DNA of 64,000 nucleotides, taken from positions 956,930 through 1,020,929 of the forward strand of contig NC_018257.1 in NCBI RefSeq assembly GCF_000227135.1. Direction: 5' to 3'. A program made the position numbers and the translations under genes. Of this stretch, positions 43,631-52,997 are shown one piece after another; positions within the stretch are counted from its first letter, which is position 1, and the number at the start of each line of letters is the position of its first letter. A model generated the notes under the pieces. The model was not told the DNA's origin and ran no database searches. It saw only the letters and a program-made list of their open reading frames with translations. Source of the DNA: Leishmania donovani. Its lineage: Eukaryota > Euglenozoa > Kinetoplastea > Trypanosomatida > Trypanosomatidae.

Positions 43631-44986
43631 TTTGGCTGTTGGGTAGAGTTACAGGGAGGGGGAGACAGAGCGCAACGTAATCGAGCGAAAGAGGGAGAGA
43701 GGAAGAGAGCGAAACAGGCGAATCGCTGCCGTGACGCCGTTGCCTGGCGTGTGTGTTGAGATGTCTGTCGTGCCAGTCGTAGGTACAGCAGCGCAAGTGC
43801 CCGTGCACGAAAAAATATGTCGTGCGCAAACTACCACGACCAACAAGCGATCGAGATGATGTGTCTGCCTCCCACTACGAACACCACCACTCGTGCTAAC
43901 GCCACAGAAGTGGAGACAGACAGACACACAGACACAGAGGGAGAGAAGGCACCAACGCGTGAGCAGAACCCAACACACGGCAGGGAGAGGGAAGAAATGG
44001 GAAGAGGACGAAGGGAGACTAGGGAACGCGTATACCTTCTCTTCCTCTCTCGACTACTTGAGCTCACGAGTAGCTGTATGCCGTCTATAGGCAGCAGGCA
44101 CTGTGCGTAACGAAAAACAGAAAGAAAAGAGAGGGATAAGTGAGGATCGCCACTTGGGATCAAGTTGGCTTTTTGGTGAAGGTGAGACTTGATGGGTCTC
44201 TTGTGAAGTGGCCTTCTGTGCCGCCTCTTCTGTGGAGGTGCGTGTGAGCGGAGAGAGAGAGGAGCGGGAAGCAAGCATGAGGAGTAGATGAGCCTAGAGG
44301 CACGCGCGTTATGTTATTCAATCATTGGTGGAGAAAAAGGCGAAGGATGGGGGAGAAGGGGGGGGGGGTGCGGAAGCGAGTGAGAAGGACGCCAAGGAGA
44401 GAACAGCGATCGAATGCTGATGAGAGAAGAGGGGCGAACGACCGCGACGATGGCCTCCGTCATGGCAGCCAGCAGGTAAGCTGCAGCCAGCGGAAACGAG
44501 AGGGGGAGGATGCTAGCGGCAGCATCCGCCTGCGCGCCTCAACGCCACGCAGGCGACACTCGTCCGACGAACAAAGGGAGAAGGTCGATCCACACGTAAT
44601 TGGCTGACTTTGCTGTTGCTACCCACGCCGCTGCCGTGATTTCTGTGCTCCAGCGCGCAGAAAGTCAACGACACTGGCAGCAAAACGGATGGTCTCTCAA
44701 GAGGAAGGAGAGAGAAGGAGAGCCGGCTTTGCGTTAGCATTTGGTGGTGTGTGCGCGATGCGCATGCGCTACAAACGTCGTCGCGAGATGATGCCGCAGC
44801 AGAGCACTGCTGCCCCCGCTGAGCCGCCTCCCTTCCGAGTCCGGCCCGCACGGAGAACAAGAAAAGGGCAAGGGTAGGCAACACCCGCACGCTCAGGCGC
44901 GTGATGGCAGCTTGCGTTTCAGTTCCTCAACGCAAAGTCCCTCGGTAGCGTGCGGTGCGACTCTCTTGGCAGGGGTGGGGGAGAGG
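43631..44986. other. Spacer between CLASP-like gene and a small gene
   Basis: About 1.4 kb. The left side has CT-rich tracts on the minus strand (43640-43700) that could hold the CLASP-like acceptor. The right part is probable 3'UTR of the 113-residue gene, GC-richer from 44440. No credible gene. Confidence 0.55.
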
Positions 44987-45328
44987 CTAGCAAACGCCGC
45001 TGTCGCCGCTTCGGGTGTTCGACGCCACAAAGAGCGCAGCAGACCAAGCATCACCGCCGTACGTCATGAACAGCGACTCCTCCTCGCCCTCCATCGAGTC
45101 CGAGAACCCAGTCGATTCTAGCGGTCCGCACCACAGAGGAGCAGTGTGCGTCGGGGTACCTCCGTGGCCGACCTCGCTGAACGCCCGGAGCGGCATGAGG
45201 TACTTGAGCTCTGCGACGTCTCGTGGCACGGAGGGAGGAAAATCGCACAGCTGCGGAAACACACGGCCCGCCATCTGAGCACGGCGGAACGCCTCCGTCA
45301 TCACGTCATCCCAGGGGCACTGCATCAT
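44987..45328 (-). CDS. Small hypothetical protein (113 residues)
   Basis: The frame is open for 250 codons, but the first ~136 are low-complexity flank. A consensus splice acceptor at 45340-45339 sits 10 nt before a double ATG (45328), so I place the start there. The product begins MMQCPWDDVMTEAFRRAQMAG and is soluble. It carries SVPRDVAELKYLMPLRAF in the middle, a run of acidic residues (MEGEEESLF) and a Ser/Gly-rich end. I do not recognise a family. It is placed and oriented like its neighbours. The short 5'UTR is unusual but the tract is one of the best in the window. Moderate confidence that it is a gene. Confidence 0.55.
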   Translation of the reverse strand: MMQCPWDDVMTEAFRRAQMAGRVFPQLCDFPPSVPRDVAELKYLMPLRAFSEVGHGGTPTHTAPLWCGPLESTGFSDSMEGEEESLFMTYGGDAWSAALFVASNTRSGDSGVC

Positions 45329-46199
45329 CCGGCGGCGACTGCAGGGGGAAGGGAGGGAGTGTTGAGGTGCTGCACCGGAGGCCACATGAAGCACAGAGGG
45401 GTTTAGACGCGCCCCACGCGCCGGCAGAGTGGGCTGCGGCTTTTGATGGTGAAGGGGGGAGGAGGGGAAGGAGGCACTCCGCAGAAGAGAAGCAGTCCAG
45501 CTCCAGCCACCTCTATCGCTCGCCCTTGCAGCCGCCGTGTAAGGCAGGGAAGAGCGAAAAAACCCTGGAGAAGGAGGAAGGGAAAAAGGGGTGTAAAAGC
45601 TTGCAAGCGTGACTAAGTGAGCAGCGGTAAGGACAGCGTGCCAAGCCAGGGAAGGGGGCAATGACGACGCCACACACGCGTGCGCCACCTCCCATCCCCA
45701 CCCATCTTTCCATATCCATGCGGGCATTATCATGCGCACACTCCCCGTTGGACGTTCGATGACGTGAAGACGGGTCTAACCAGCTTCCTTCATCGATAAA
45801 GCCATGCCGCGCTAGTACGACATGCAGCCGCAACACTGCAAAGGGAGGGAAGGACCACGACGGTCATCTGGACGTTGCTGAGGAGAAGCACGGCATTTCT
45901 TCTCTTTATTTCGCATTGTCACTTGGCGTCTAAGTGAGGAGAGAGGCGGGAGGGGGGGGGGACACACCGAAGTGTGATTGCCACTGAAGAGAGCGAGCAC
46001 AGGAGACAGAGGGGGCCAGAGCATATGCACACGCACACACACGAAGGCAGTGGGAGCTACAGTACATGGAAAACAGCTTCTCCCTCTATCCCCGTAAAGA
46101 GCAGAGAGGGAGGGAGAGAGAGGTGGCAAACACAGAAACGAAGCGCACGCAAAAAGCGCCACACAACCGCGACAAGGTCGATGAAGTGGGGATCGACCA
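45329..46199. other. Spacer between small gene and elongin-B-like gene
   Basis: About 0.9 kb. It contains the acceptor of the small gene and a G run at 45953-45961; the rest is probable 3'UTR of the gene at 46200. No other gene. Confidence 0.6.
45339..45362 (-). promoter_or_regulatory. Candidate trans-splice acceptor for the 113-residue gene
   Basis: The minus strand reads CTCCCTCCCTTCCCCCTGCAG, a strong polypyrimidine tract ending in TGCAG. The AG is at 45340-45339, 10 nt from the first ATG. Confidence 0.6.
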
Positions 46200-46670
46200 C
46201 TACATAATCACTTCGACGTTATCGGTAACGGTGACAGAATGCTGTCCTGCACCCTGTCCGTCAGCCCCAAAAGTGGTGCCTGCGTGCGACTCGCCGGTGT
46301 GCTCGGGCGCTACCTCCGGCGCAGCAGCGGCAACTGGCGTCATCGCCTCTTCGACATCCTCCCAGATTGTTTCGCCCTCGACCGTCTTGCCCTTCGAGTA
46401 GGCAATCCACAGCTCCGTGCCATCATCGGAGATGCCAGCGCTGAATAGCGTCGATTCGTCGCTGAGGCGCTGGGTGCCGTAGTAGAGGCACATGGTGTAG
46501 AAGGTGCGGCTCGTCAGCTTCTCGATGCGCTCCTTGATGGCCTGCACGGTGTCCTGCTGGAAGTCGCAGTACAAGAAGATCGTTCGGCGATGCCGCTTGA
46601 GGCGCAGATAGTTGAAGGGAACAACAGCGGCCGTGCTAGCCGCTCCGCCTGCAGCGTACGATGTGGTCAT
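46200..46670 (-). CDS. Ubiquitin-fold protein, elongin-B-like
   Basis: The protein has 156 residues from the ATG at 46670. Residues ~17-92 form a ubiquitin-like domain: FNYLRLKRHRRTIFLYCDF, then TVQAIKERIEKLTSR, LYYGTQRLSDESTLFSAGI and ELWIAY. The opening strand (R-L-K-R-H-R-R-T-I-F) closely resembles elongin B (I-R-R-H-K-T-T-I-F), as does the order of the rest. There is no C-terminal Gly-Gly, so it is not conjugated. The tail (93-156) is acidic and Ala/Gly-rich. Elongin B pairs with elongin C in cullin ubiquitin ligases and elongation complexes; whether a partner exists here is unknown. Another ubiquitin-like cofactor is the alternative. Confidence 0.65.
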   Translation of the reverse strand: MTTSYAAGGAASTAAVVPFNYLRLKRHRRTIFLYCDFQQDTVQAIKERIEKLTSRTFYTMCLYYGTQRLSDESTLFSAGISDDGTELWIAYSKGKTVEGETIWEDVEEAMTPVAAAAPEVAPEHTGESHAGTTFGADGQGAGQHSVTVTDNVEVIM

Positions 46671-47596
46671 GACCAGCTGAAGAGGCGACAGTGGTGAAAG
46701 GGATGTGGGAAAGAAAAGGGACGTGTATGTGACGAGCTCTGCAGGTGTACCTCACGGGGTCCGTGCTGGAGAGCCTGCTTGCTTCGCGAACAGGAGAGAG
46801 AAGGAAAACGACTGCACGGTGTGCAGTGGAGAAGCGAAGGTGAACTTTAGGTGTGGACGAGGATTCGCATGGAAGCAGGGGGGGGGCACGGAGCGGCAAG
46901 AAGGACTTCTTCTGGAAGATAATAGGGAGAAGAGAAACCTCGATGAGCAAGGTGGAGCGCCCTCTCTCGGCGAGACACATACGCAAGCAGCAAGGCAAAC
47001 AACTCATACAGTGATGCACTGCTGAAGCAATCCCATGGCACACGAAAAAAGCCACCTTAGTAGGAGGCGTTCCACAGAACGGGAGCGGATGTGTCGGTGC
47101 GGGTCTCTGTGTGGGCGTCTGTAACTCCCACCCTCGCCTATGGAGTGATGCGCAGTGATTTTATGCGCGCACAGCCGCCCTCATTTCTTCCGCTGCCCTT
47201 TTCTTCGCCTTTGCCTCCACTCTGTGTGATACGGGCGTGTGACGGCAAACCTGCCGCACGAATTCATGCACCCATCGAGCAACCTCATCCACCACAGCAC
47301 CACGGACACGGCACCAAGACGATAACACAAGCAAGCAAACAACAAAAAAAAAAACGGCGCCGAAGTCCAACCCGCGAGCACCACAATACGCCCATCCGGA
47401 CAATACGACCGAAGGTCGGCGTCGAAGCCGCGACGATGATCGTAGGCCGGCAAGGCGGTGCCTTTGGCTCTTCCCACCCTCCGCCCGACGCCTGTCAGCC
47501 GTACTCCCCATCATGTGTGGTGTGCAGTGTACGGCGAAGCCGTTTTTTGTATGATTACTTTCGATGCTTCCTTGCTCGTTTCCCCTCAACGGCCCT
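46671..47596. other. Spacer between elongin-B-like and TPR-like genes
   Basis: About 0.9 kb without a credible gene. The minus strand at 46680-46730 is CT-rich with AG at 46678-46677, only 6 nt from the ATG. The true acceptor may lie further upstream. Confidence 0.5.
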
Positions 47597-48862
47597 CTAC
47601 GCCTCGAACGCGTCCGCCCGAATATACTTCTCGAAGTTCTTCTCCGCATCCCGGAACATGCGCTGGGAACGGACGCCGTTGCGGCGGTACGGGTTACCCA
47701 TGTCATGAACCACGCGGTTCACGCCGGGCTGCACCTCCTTCTCACGGCCGATCGGTGCGTTGAGCTCATACTTGAAGTCACGGTACACCTGATGGATCGT
47801 GGGCGAGTACCGCAGCAGCTCGTCCGGCGTCGGCGCGTTTGTGAGCACCTGCGCACGGCGCTTCCAGTGGCCGCGCATGGTGTGGATGCGGCCGGCAAAG
47901 TCGCGCATGTTGAAGAACTTCTTGTCAATGAGCTCCTTGCGCTGCTGTAGAACCCGCATCACGCCGGCACGGTCGTTGCGCGCCTGATAGAACACTTCAG
48001 CTCTCTCCAGGCACTGGTCCGCCAGTGCGAAGACGCGATCGTAATCAAAGGGCGAGAAGTACACGAACTTCTCCTCGAAGTTGAGGTTGAAGCGGCGGCC
48101 TAGGCGGGGAAGTAGACGCAGCATCTTATGTGACTGGCCCGAGTTGTGAAACATGTCGACGAGGGCGACGGCCTCCTCGAAGACGGTGCCTGCGGCATCA
48201 TCACTCATTGCTTCTGAAGTGAGGCCCAGCTCAAAGAGCGCCTCTACAATCAGCTCCAGCGGCGGTTGGACAGCGTTGTCAAGCATCTGCAGCGCAGCTT
48301 CACAGTTTGTCTTGCTGCTGGCCAGCCGCCCCGTTCGACGAAAGGCACCGGCGAGCTTGAGGCGGATGCCAGCCACCTGCGGATGATCTTTAGGGTAGGC
48401 CAGCTCATACGCCTTCGCCACCACACCGTAGTACTCTAAGGCCTCTTGATGCAGACCGCCCTCTGTGAGGTAGTCGCCTTGCAGCTCCATCTTCGCCACC
48501 TCGCCGAGGGGAACGTACGGGCGCCTCGGGGCGAGGCCCGCCTGGGGCGCCACCGCACGGGATTGCTCGTTCGCATGCACAAGATCAGTGCTGTCCACAT
48601 CCCCCCAGGCGACCACCTCTGGTGACGCAGCCGTCGCAGGTTTGCCAGGCCCCGAGCTGCTCGGCGCAGCCGCCAGCTGACCCTTGCGCGCTGCGGCGAG
48701 AGAGACACCGCGTGGCAACCGCTCCAGCGGCCGCACCAGCTGATTGGGGAACAACTCGCCCTTGAAGTAGGAGGTGTAGAGGCGTGTGATGAGCCGTGCT
48801 TGGCAGCGTAGGGCGCCTACCGCGGAGGACGGCTGCAGCACTGCGCTAACGACCGCGCGCAT
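47597..48862 (-). CDS. Probable mitochondrial TPR-like protein
   Basis: The protein is 421 residues from the ATG at 48862, 34 nt after a strong splice acceptor. The N-terminus (MRAVVSAVLQ...RCQARLITRLYTSYF) is basic, free of acidic residues for ~35 residues and amphipathic, as in mitochondrial presequences. Residues ~123-290 contain helical pairs with TPR-type spacing (GDYLTEGGLHQEALEYYGVVAKAYE, then VAGIRLKLAGAFRRTGRLASS, then LFELGLTSEA). The C-terminal third is basic and aromatic (VYRDFKYELN, GNPYRRNGVRSQRMFRDAEKN), which could suit a ribosome- or complex-bound protein. I cannot name the family. Mitochondrial location is inference from the presequence. Confidence 0.62.
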   Translation of the reverse strand: MRAVVSAVLQPSSAVGALRCQARLITRLYTSYFKGELFPNQLVRPLERLPRGVSLAAARKGQLAAAPSSSGPGKPATAASPEVVAWGDVDSTDLVHANEQSRAVAPQAGLAPRRPYVPLGEVAKMELQGDYLTEGGLHQEALEYYGVVAKAYELAYPKDHPQVAGIRLKLAGAFRRTGRLASSKTNCEAALQMLDNAVQPPLELIVEALFELGLTSEAMSDDAAGTVFEEAVALVDMFHNSGQSHKMLRLLPRLGRRFNLNFEEKFVYFSPFDYDRVFALADQCLERAEVFYQARNDRAGVMRVLQQRKELIDKKFFNMRDFAGRIHTMRGHWKRRAQVLTNAPTPDELLRYSPTIHQVYRDFKYELNAPIGREKEVQPGVNRVVHDMGNPYRRNGVRSQRMFRDAEKNFEKYIRADAFEA

Positions 48863-49520
48863 CTGCTTTCGCGGCTAATGGATGGAGAGGGGGAAGCTCG
48901 GAAGGAGAAGGAAGAGAAGGGGGCTTGGGTAATGGGAACGGCAAAAGAGGGAGAGCGCGTATGTTGCCAGCAGCACAGACGCTGCCTAGCGTCTTATTCT
49001 TGTTGCTGCTCTGCGAGAGCAGCAGGAAGGAAGCAAGGAGGAAGGGAGGGAATAGCAACGAAGAGGATGAAGCGCTGCAGCACATCGAGCACGCGGGAGC
49101 ACAGGCAGGAGGAGAAAAAGGAAGAACGCACATGAGGCGCAGTCAGATAAGCGCTGAGACTGCTTGCAAGCGTGTCCTTGGTTTGCAGCTCTTGAAATTG
49201 GGCTCAGCCGCCTGGTATGGAGTGGCGATGGCAAAGAGAGAGATACGGAGAAGCGCTCTGATCTCCTGAGGTAAATCAAGCGTGTCGATGAATGTCTGCC
49301 CTGTTCTTAATATGCTGATGTTGAGTGAGAGACGGGTGAGGTGTGAGACGGCCAGCACACCTCACCTGAAAAAAAAAGTAGAGCACATGTGGTGGAATAC
49401 ACATAGTCCGCAGATTCCCCTCCTCTGCGCATGTGCGTGTGAAGCGGGGTGGAGGGGTGCATCTGTATCTCTCGGCGTGCACCAGCGTCCGTACACAAAC
49501 GCTTCCCGGTAGCTCATCGC
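48863..49520. other. Spacer between TPR-like gene and type I membrane protein gene
   Basis: About 0.66 kb. It holds the TPR-like 5' flank. A second acceptor-like sequence (nine T then CAG on the minus strand, AG at 49367-49366) precedes a 71-codon open frame (49143-49358) that lacks an ATG. See findings. Confidence 0.5.
48897..48925 (-). promoter_or_regulatory. Candidate trans-splice acceptor for the TPR-like gene
   Basis: The minus strand has CCCCCTTCTCTTCCTTCTCC followed by TTCCGAG; the AG is at 48898-48897, about 34 nt before the ATG. Confidence 0.6.
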
Positions 49521-50627
49521 TCACGAGTAGGGATCGTCCGGATTCTGTAAAGAGTTATACCCCTCCTTGTGTCGCTGCGACATGCCCATAAACCGCAAGG
49601 TGACAAGCTGCGCCGTCCGCGCGCCTGCCGCCGCTGACTTGGCGCATGGAACAATGTCCATTACGTCACGCTTGCCGAGAACGTAATAGTTGTGCGCAGA
49701 CACTGCCGCTTGATATAGGAGAAACAGAAACAAAGAAATCAGCAGCAGCCTTCGCAGCACCGGCGTGGACCGCGTCGGCTGCATGGTGTCTTTGCTGTCG
49801 CCACCACTGCTGGATGTGTTCGACGCGCTCGGCTTCGCCGCGTCACCTCCTTCCCACTCCCCGTAGCTCACAGACACCTGGGTAAAGTAGTACGGTGTGG
49901 CCGCATTCTCCATCGGAAAGGTGTACGCGAATAACACGGCGCCCCCGCTGGCAGCGCGCACAAGGTCGCCGGATGCGTAAACCTTATCCCCTGATCTGAA
50001 CTTTTCGTCAGTACGGCCGTCGGCGCTGACACGAATGATGAGCGCATTCACGTTCGGCGGCAGCACCGCCTTGAAGTACATGGTCAGAGGCAGTTGCGGC
50101 GTGGCACGAAGCCTGCGCGGCACAGGAGCGATAAAGCTGTTGTCCGGCGCAACCGCCACGTGGCAGACGGGGCTGTTCGCAAAGAAGCTAAAAAATCGAA
50201 ACGGGGTCGGGCCGTCGGTGCGCACACGCATCACACGCACCTCAATGTCCGTTCCAGCCGCTACGTTCGCGAGCTCCAAAATGCCGTTGTTGTCCGACAC
50301 TTCCGTGAGCTGCGCCCCTTCTGAGATTCGGTAAGTTGCATTGATATACAGCCACCGCGCCAGCATGTTACCAAGATTGAGGGGGAAGGCACGTGCAATC
50401 AGGACGATTGCCTCGCCAGCTGCTGGTGCCTGCTCCACCGGGATGGTGTAGTGGTCATTGAACTCACCAGCGAAGCCGTGTTTCTCGGCGCAGAGCGGCG
50501 CCACAACCACTTCAGCACTCACCGGCGCGCACATCACCGTCAATAATGCAAGCAGCAAGATACCGGAGGCGAGAAGCGGCCCCGCCGCGCGCGGGCGGCG
50601 ACTGCTCCCAGAGGCTAAGTCACTCAT
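49521..50627 (-). CDS. Type I membrane protein with signal peptide
   Basis: The protein has 368 residues from the ATG at 50627; an open stretch of 29 codons above it is flank. A signal peptide covers ~1-38 (hydrophobic core LLASGILLLALLTVMC, likely cut after VSA). The lumenal part (39-290) has about four Cys, one N-glycosylation site (NAT at 96) and beta-rich sequence, ending in a Ser/Thr linker. A single membrane span lies at ~292-313. The cytosolic tail begins NYYVLGKRDVMDIVPCAKS, weakly like the G-x-R-G-x-D-x-I-P tail start of Atg27/mannose-6-phosphate-receptor proteins, and has a YNSL (YxxL) sorting motif at 357-360. A secretory/endosomal cargo or sorting receptor is possible; family not established. 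Confidence 0.7.
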   Translation of the reverse strand: MSDLASGSSRRPRAAGPLLASGILLLALLTVMCAPVSAEVVVAPLCAEKHGFAGEFNDHYTIPVEQAPAAGEAIVLIARAFPLNLGNMLARWLYINATYRISEGAQLTEVSDNNGILELANVAAGTDIEVRVMRVRTDGPTPFRFFSFFANSPVCHVAVAPDNSFIAPVPRRLRATPQLPLTMYFKAVLPPNVNALIIRVSADGRTDEKFRSGDKVYASGDLVRAASGGAVLFAYTFPMENAATPYYFTQVSVSYGEWEGGDAAKPSASNTSSSGGDSKDTMQPTRSTPVLRRLLLISLFLFLLYQAAVSAHNYYVLGKRDVMDIVPCAKSAAAGARTAQLVTLRFMGMSQRHKEGYNSLQNPDDPYS

Positions 50628-50948
50628 GTGTGTGCTTCTTCTTTGGCTGTCGTGTAGTGTGATGTCGATATGCATGCGCGTGCCTACTTGCGTATACGCG
50701 GAGAAGGAAAGCACTTTGGTTTTTACAAGAAGAAGGGAGGCGGTCCATGTGAAAATAAAGAGAATAGGGAATAGTTAGGCATGAAAAAAGATATACCCTA
50801 GCTGGGCAAGGCAAAGCAGAGATCGTGATGGCTACAGAGGAAGTCGGCGAGGCTGGGGCTGGGAGCTGGCACGCCGCGCCGTCACGCTTCCGAGAGAGTC
50901 ATAGGGGCGACAGAGACATGCTGCTCGGGAGGCACCCGTTCCACACGA
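50628..50948. other. Spacer with probable acceptor region of the type I protein gene
   Basis: About 0.3 kb. The minus strand has CT-rich tracts (CTTTCCTTCTCC near 50711-50700, and CTCCCTTCTTCTTG further up) before AG dinucleotides, giving a likely 5'UTR of under 100 nt for the gene ending at 50627. No gene. Confidence 0.5.
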
Positions 50949-51209
50949 TCACATGTCTGGACTCTTTTCGTTGTCTCCGCTTTTCGTGCGCACCTTAGCG
51001 GCACTGGATGCAGCGGGGTCACATGTATCACTGTGTGCGTCGGTGTTCATCCTCGCAACGGTCATGGGGGAACGTTTGGAGCTTGCATCGAGTAGTACAT
51101 CAAGCGTGTAACCTTTACTGTCTTCTGCGGATGGCTTTTGCTGAAGTCTTGTCTTGAACAGGGCGGGGCGCTCCGTGGGCGCAAGGGCCGAAATTTCCTT
51201 CGGCTGCAT
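50949..51209 (-). CDS. Possible small hydrophilic protein (86 residues)
   Basis: The frame begins at ATG 51209, 51 nt after a good splice acceptor (AG at 51262-51261), and encodes a polar, non-repetitive product (begins MQPKEISALAPTERPALF, contains YTLDVLLDASSKRSP, ends GDNEKSPDM). Its composition is unlike the Leu/Ser/Cys-rich spurious frames of the spacers. No family is recognised and no domain is seen. The acceptor could instead give an alternative 5'UTR to the gene at 49521, which seems to have its own tract. Plausible but unproven gene. Confidence 0.4.
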   Translation of the reverse strand: MQPKEISALAPTERPALFKTRLQQKPSAEDSKGYTLDVLLDASSKRSPMTVARMNTDAHSDTCDPAASSAAKVRTKSGDNEKSPDM

Positions 51210-51260
51210 GGCAGTAGTTGCGCTAGTCGCTCTTCTCCATTCGTGTGGCCGCTGCGCAGC

Positions 51261-51290
51261 CTGTGGGCAAGAGACGAAAAAGTGGTGTGC
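51261..51290 (-). promoter_or_regulatory. Candidate trans-splice acceptor for the 86-residue frame
   Basis: The minus strand reads CACTTTTTCGTCTCTTGCCC then ACAG; the AG is at 51262-51261. Confidence 0.5.
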
Positions 51291-51385
51291 AGCAGTAGCA
51301 GGGGCGCAGCACAGGCTCCGCCGAGAGTATCAGGCACCCCCAGGACAGAAAAAAACCGCCCGACCGCTCGAGCGGCGACGAGCGC

Positions 51386-52363
51386 TCACACCGAGATCAC
51401 CTTCACCTCAGCTCCTCTGTGCCGTTGATAGGGAGAGCTCTGGCGCGAGTTCCGCCAAATCGTGGGGCTGCGCGGTAGTGGCGACTCGATCTTCGAGTAC
51501 GAGTACCCCGCCAGCCCAAGAAGTGTGAGGGAGATGCCGATCAGCTTCTTCTGCGGCATGTTGGCTGACACAAAGATGAAGTCTAGCACAAACACCAACG
51601 ACGTCTTCAAGTAGCCAACAACGTTCATCGTCAGCGGCGACGTCTTTCCTACGAAGAGAAAGAAGGAGAAGTTCACGCCAAAGGCAAAGATGCAAGACAG
51701 CAGCACCGTCCACACCGTCTTGAAGGTGACCTCGTACGCGGCCAGCTTCTCACCGCCGTCCAGCGGAATCACCACGAGCAAGAGCATGACGGCGCTAAGG
51801 GGGGTTTCATAGATGAGCAGCTGCATCGGCTGCGCACCCAGCTCCACCTGCTTTGTCTTGCCCCAGATCGTGTAGAGGGAGTTGGCGATGATGGCGAGAA
51901 ACGCCCACACCGTGCCCATCCAGTTCACATCCGTGTCAGCGTAGAAGGTGACGCCGACGCCGATGCACACGGGCAACAGCGACAGCAGTGTGCTCAGCTT
52001 CTCCCGCTTGCCATAGTGCACCCGCTCAACGAGAACAATCATGGGCGTGCAAAGAATCTTCAGCACCTGATACACGCTTACCGAGTTGGTTAGGAGAGAG
52101 AGGTTGTTGAAGACGACGTAGCCGCAGAAGGCGCAGCTGATGGGGAGCACCCGGCGGATCGAGAGCTTCTTCGGCGTGAACAGCTTGGCCCCGTACGCAA
52201 AGAAGACGCAGCCCAGAAATGTCGTGGTAAAGTGGATGATGGTAAGAACCGTACTAAACTCGAAGTGCGCCTCGACAAAGACGAACCGCTTGTTGACAAT
52301 GATGACCCCGATGCTGCTCGTGATGTTCAGCAGCAAGCTGAAGAGCAGCGAGGCGGTGCTCAT
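51386..52363 (-). CDS. Nucleotide-sugar/triose-phosphate transporter family protein (SLC35E3-like)
   Basis: This 325-residue membrane protein from the ATG at 52363 has about ten hydrophobic spans. The family hallmarks are NK after TM1 (residues 24-25), YQVLKILCTP(M) at 98-107 and TSPLTMNVVGYLKTSLVFVLDF at 241-262, the SLC35E/TPT signature. The C-terminal tail (290-325) is basic and faces the cytosol. Related proteins exchange nucleotide sugars or phosphorylated sugars across Golgi or ER membranes; in Leishmania such carriers feed lipophosphoglycan and glycoprotein synthesis. The substrate cannot be read from sequence. SLC35E3-type is closer than the LPG2 GDP-mannose type. Family call confident. 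Confidence 0.88.
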   Translation of the reverse strand: MSTASLLFSLLLNITSSIGVIIVNKRFVFVEAHFEFSTVLTIIHFTTTFLGCVFFAYGAKLFTPKKLSIRRVLPISCAFCGYVVFNNLSLLTNSVSVYQVLKILCTPMIVLVERVHYGKREKLSTLLSLLPVCIGVGVTFYADTDVNWMGTVWAFLAIIANSLYTIWGKTKQVELGAQPMQLLIYETPLSAVMLLLVVIPLDGGEKLAAYEVTFKTVWTVLLSCIFAFGVNFSFFLFVGKTSPLTMNVVGYLKTSLVFVLDFIFVSANMPQKKLIGISLTLLGLAGYSYSKIESPLPRSPTIWRNSRQSSPYQRHRGAEVKVISV

Positions 52364-52984
52364 GGCTTTCGCTGCTGCTTCGCTGAGAGAGGGGGTGCGA
52401 ATGTATGGGACCGCGTAGCACTACGTGCAGTGCAGGAATGCCACGCGCACGCCCGCCCCGTCTGCTTTTCTTGCTTCCCGTTCGACGCCACGAAGAGGTC
52501 AGTACACATGCACGTGCACACGCGTGCATGCAGCCCCAAAAAGAGCGGCGATAGGCGAATTCTAGAAGGGAAGCAGCGGGATGCGCACACGCACCTACAC
52601 GAAAAAAAAAGGGAAAAGAAGGAGTGTAAGCACAAGTCGACGCGCACAGAGTTCAATGTAAGCGCAAGCAGGAAAAGAAAGAGATGCCTGCCTGCGCTGA
52701 GTAGCAGCAGCAGGAGCAGCACTAGCAACCACGCCCGTGGTGGCGAGGCCGCAGACGCATACGTTTCGTCACCTTTCCACTCTTTTCTCTATGTGCGTTT
52801 TTTTTTTTCGGTGTATCTGCCTTTCCTCCGTGCTGAGAACGTGCCAGCTTACCGGAAGAAAGGACGAGCAGCAGAGGAAGAGAAAGACACGGGCACGCAC
52901 CCGCAAACAGAGAAGCGCAACCACAATTGTCAGTAAGTCATGAAAACCCTTGCGCGACATTCTCGCCTCTCGAACTGCTGCTCC
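52364..52984. other. Spacer 5' of the SLC35-like gene
   Basis: About 0.6 kb, 5' flank of the transporter gene. As printed it is A/G-rich with a T run at 52800-52808. No credible gene. Confidence 0.55.
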
Positions 52985-52997
52985 TCTTCCACGATAT
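52985..52997 (+). repeat. Left target-site duplication of the 53 kb retroposon
   Basis: TCTTCCACGATAT. It agrees with 53484-53496 at 12 of 13 positions and immediately precedes the element's first base. Confidence 0.75.
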
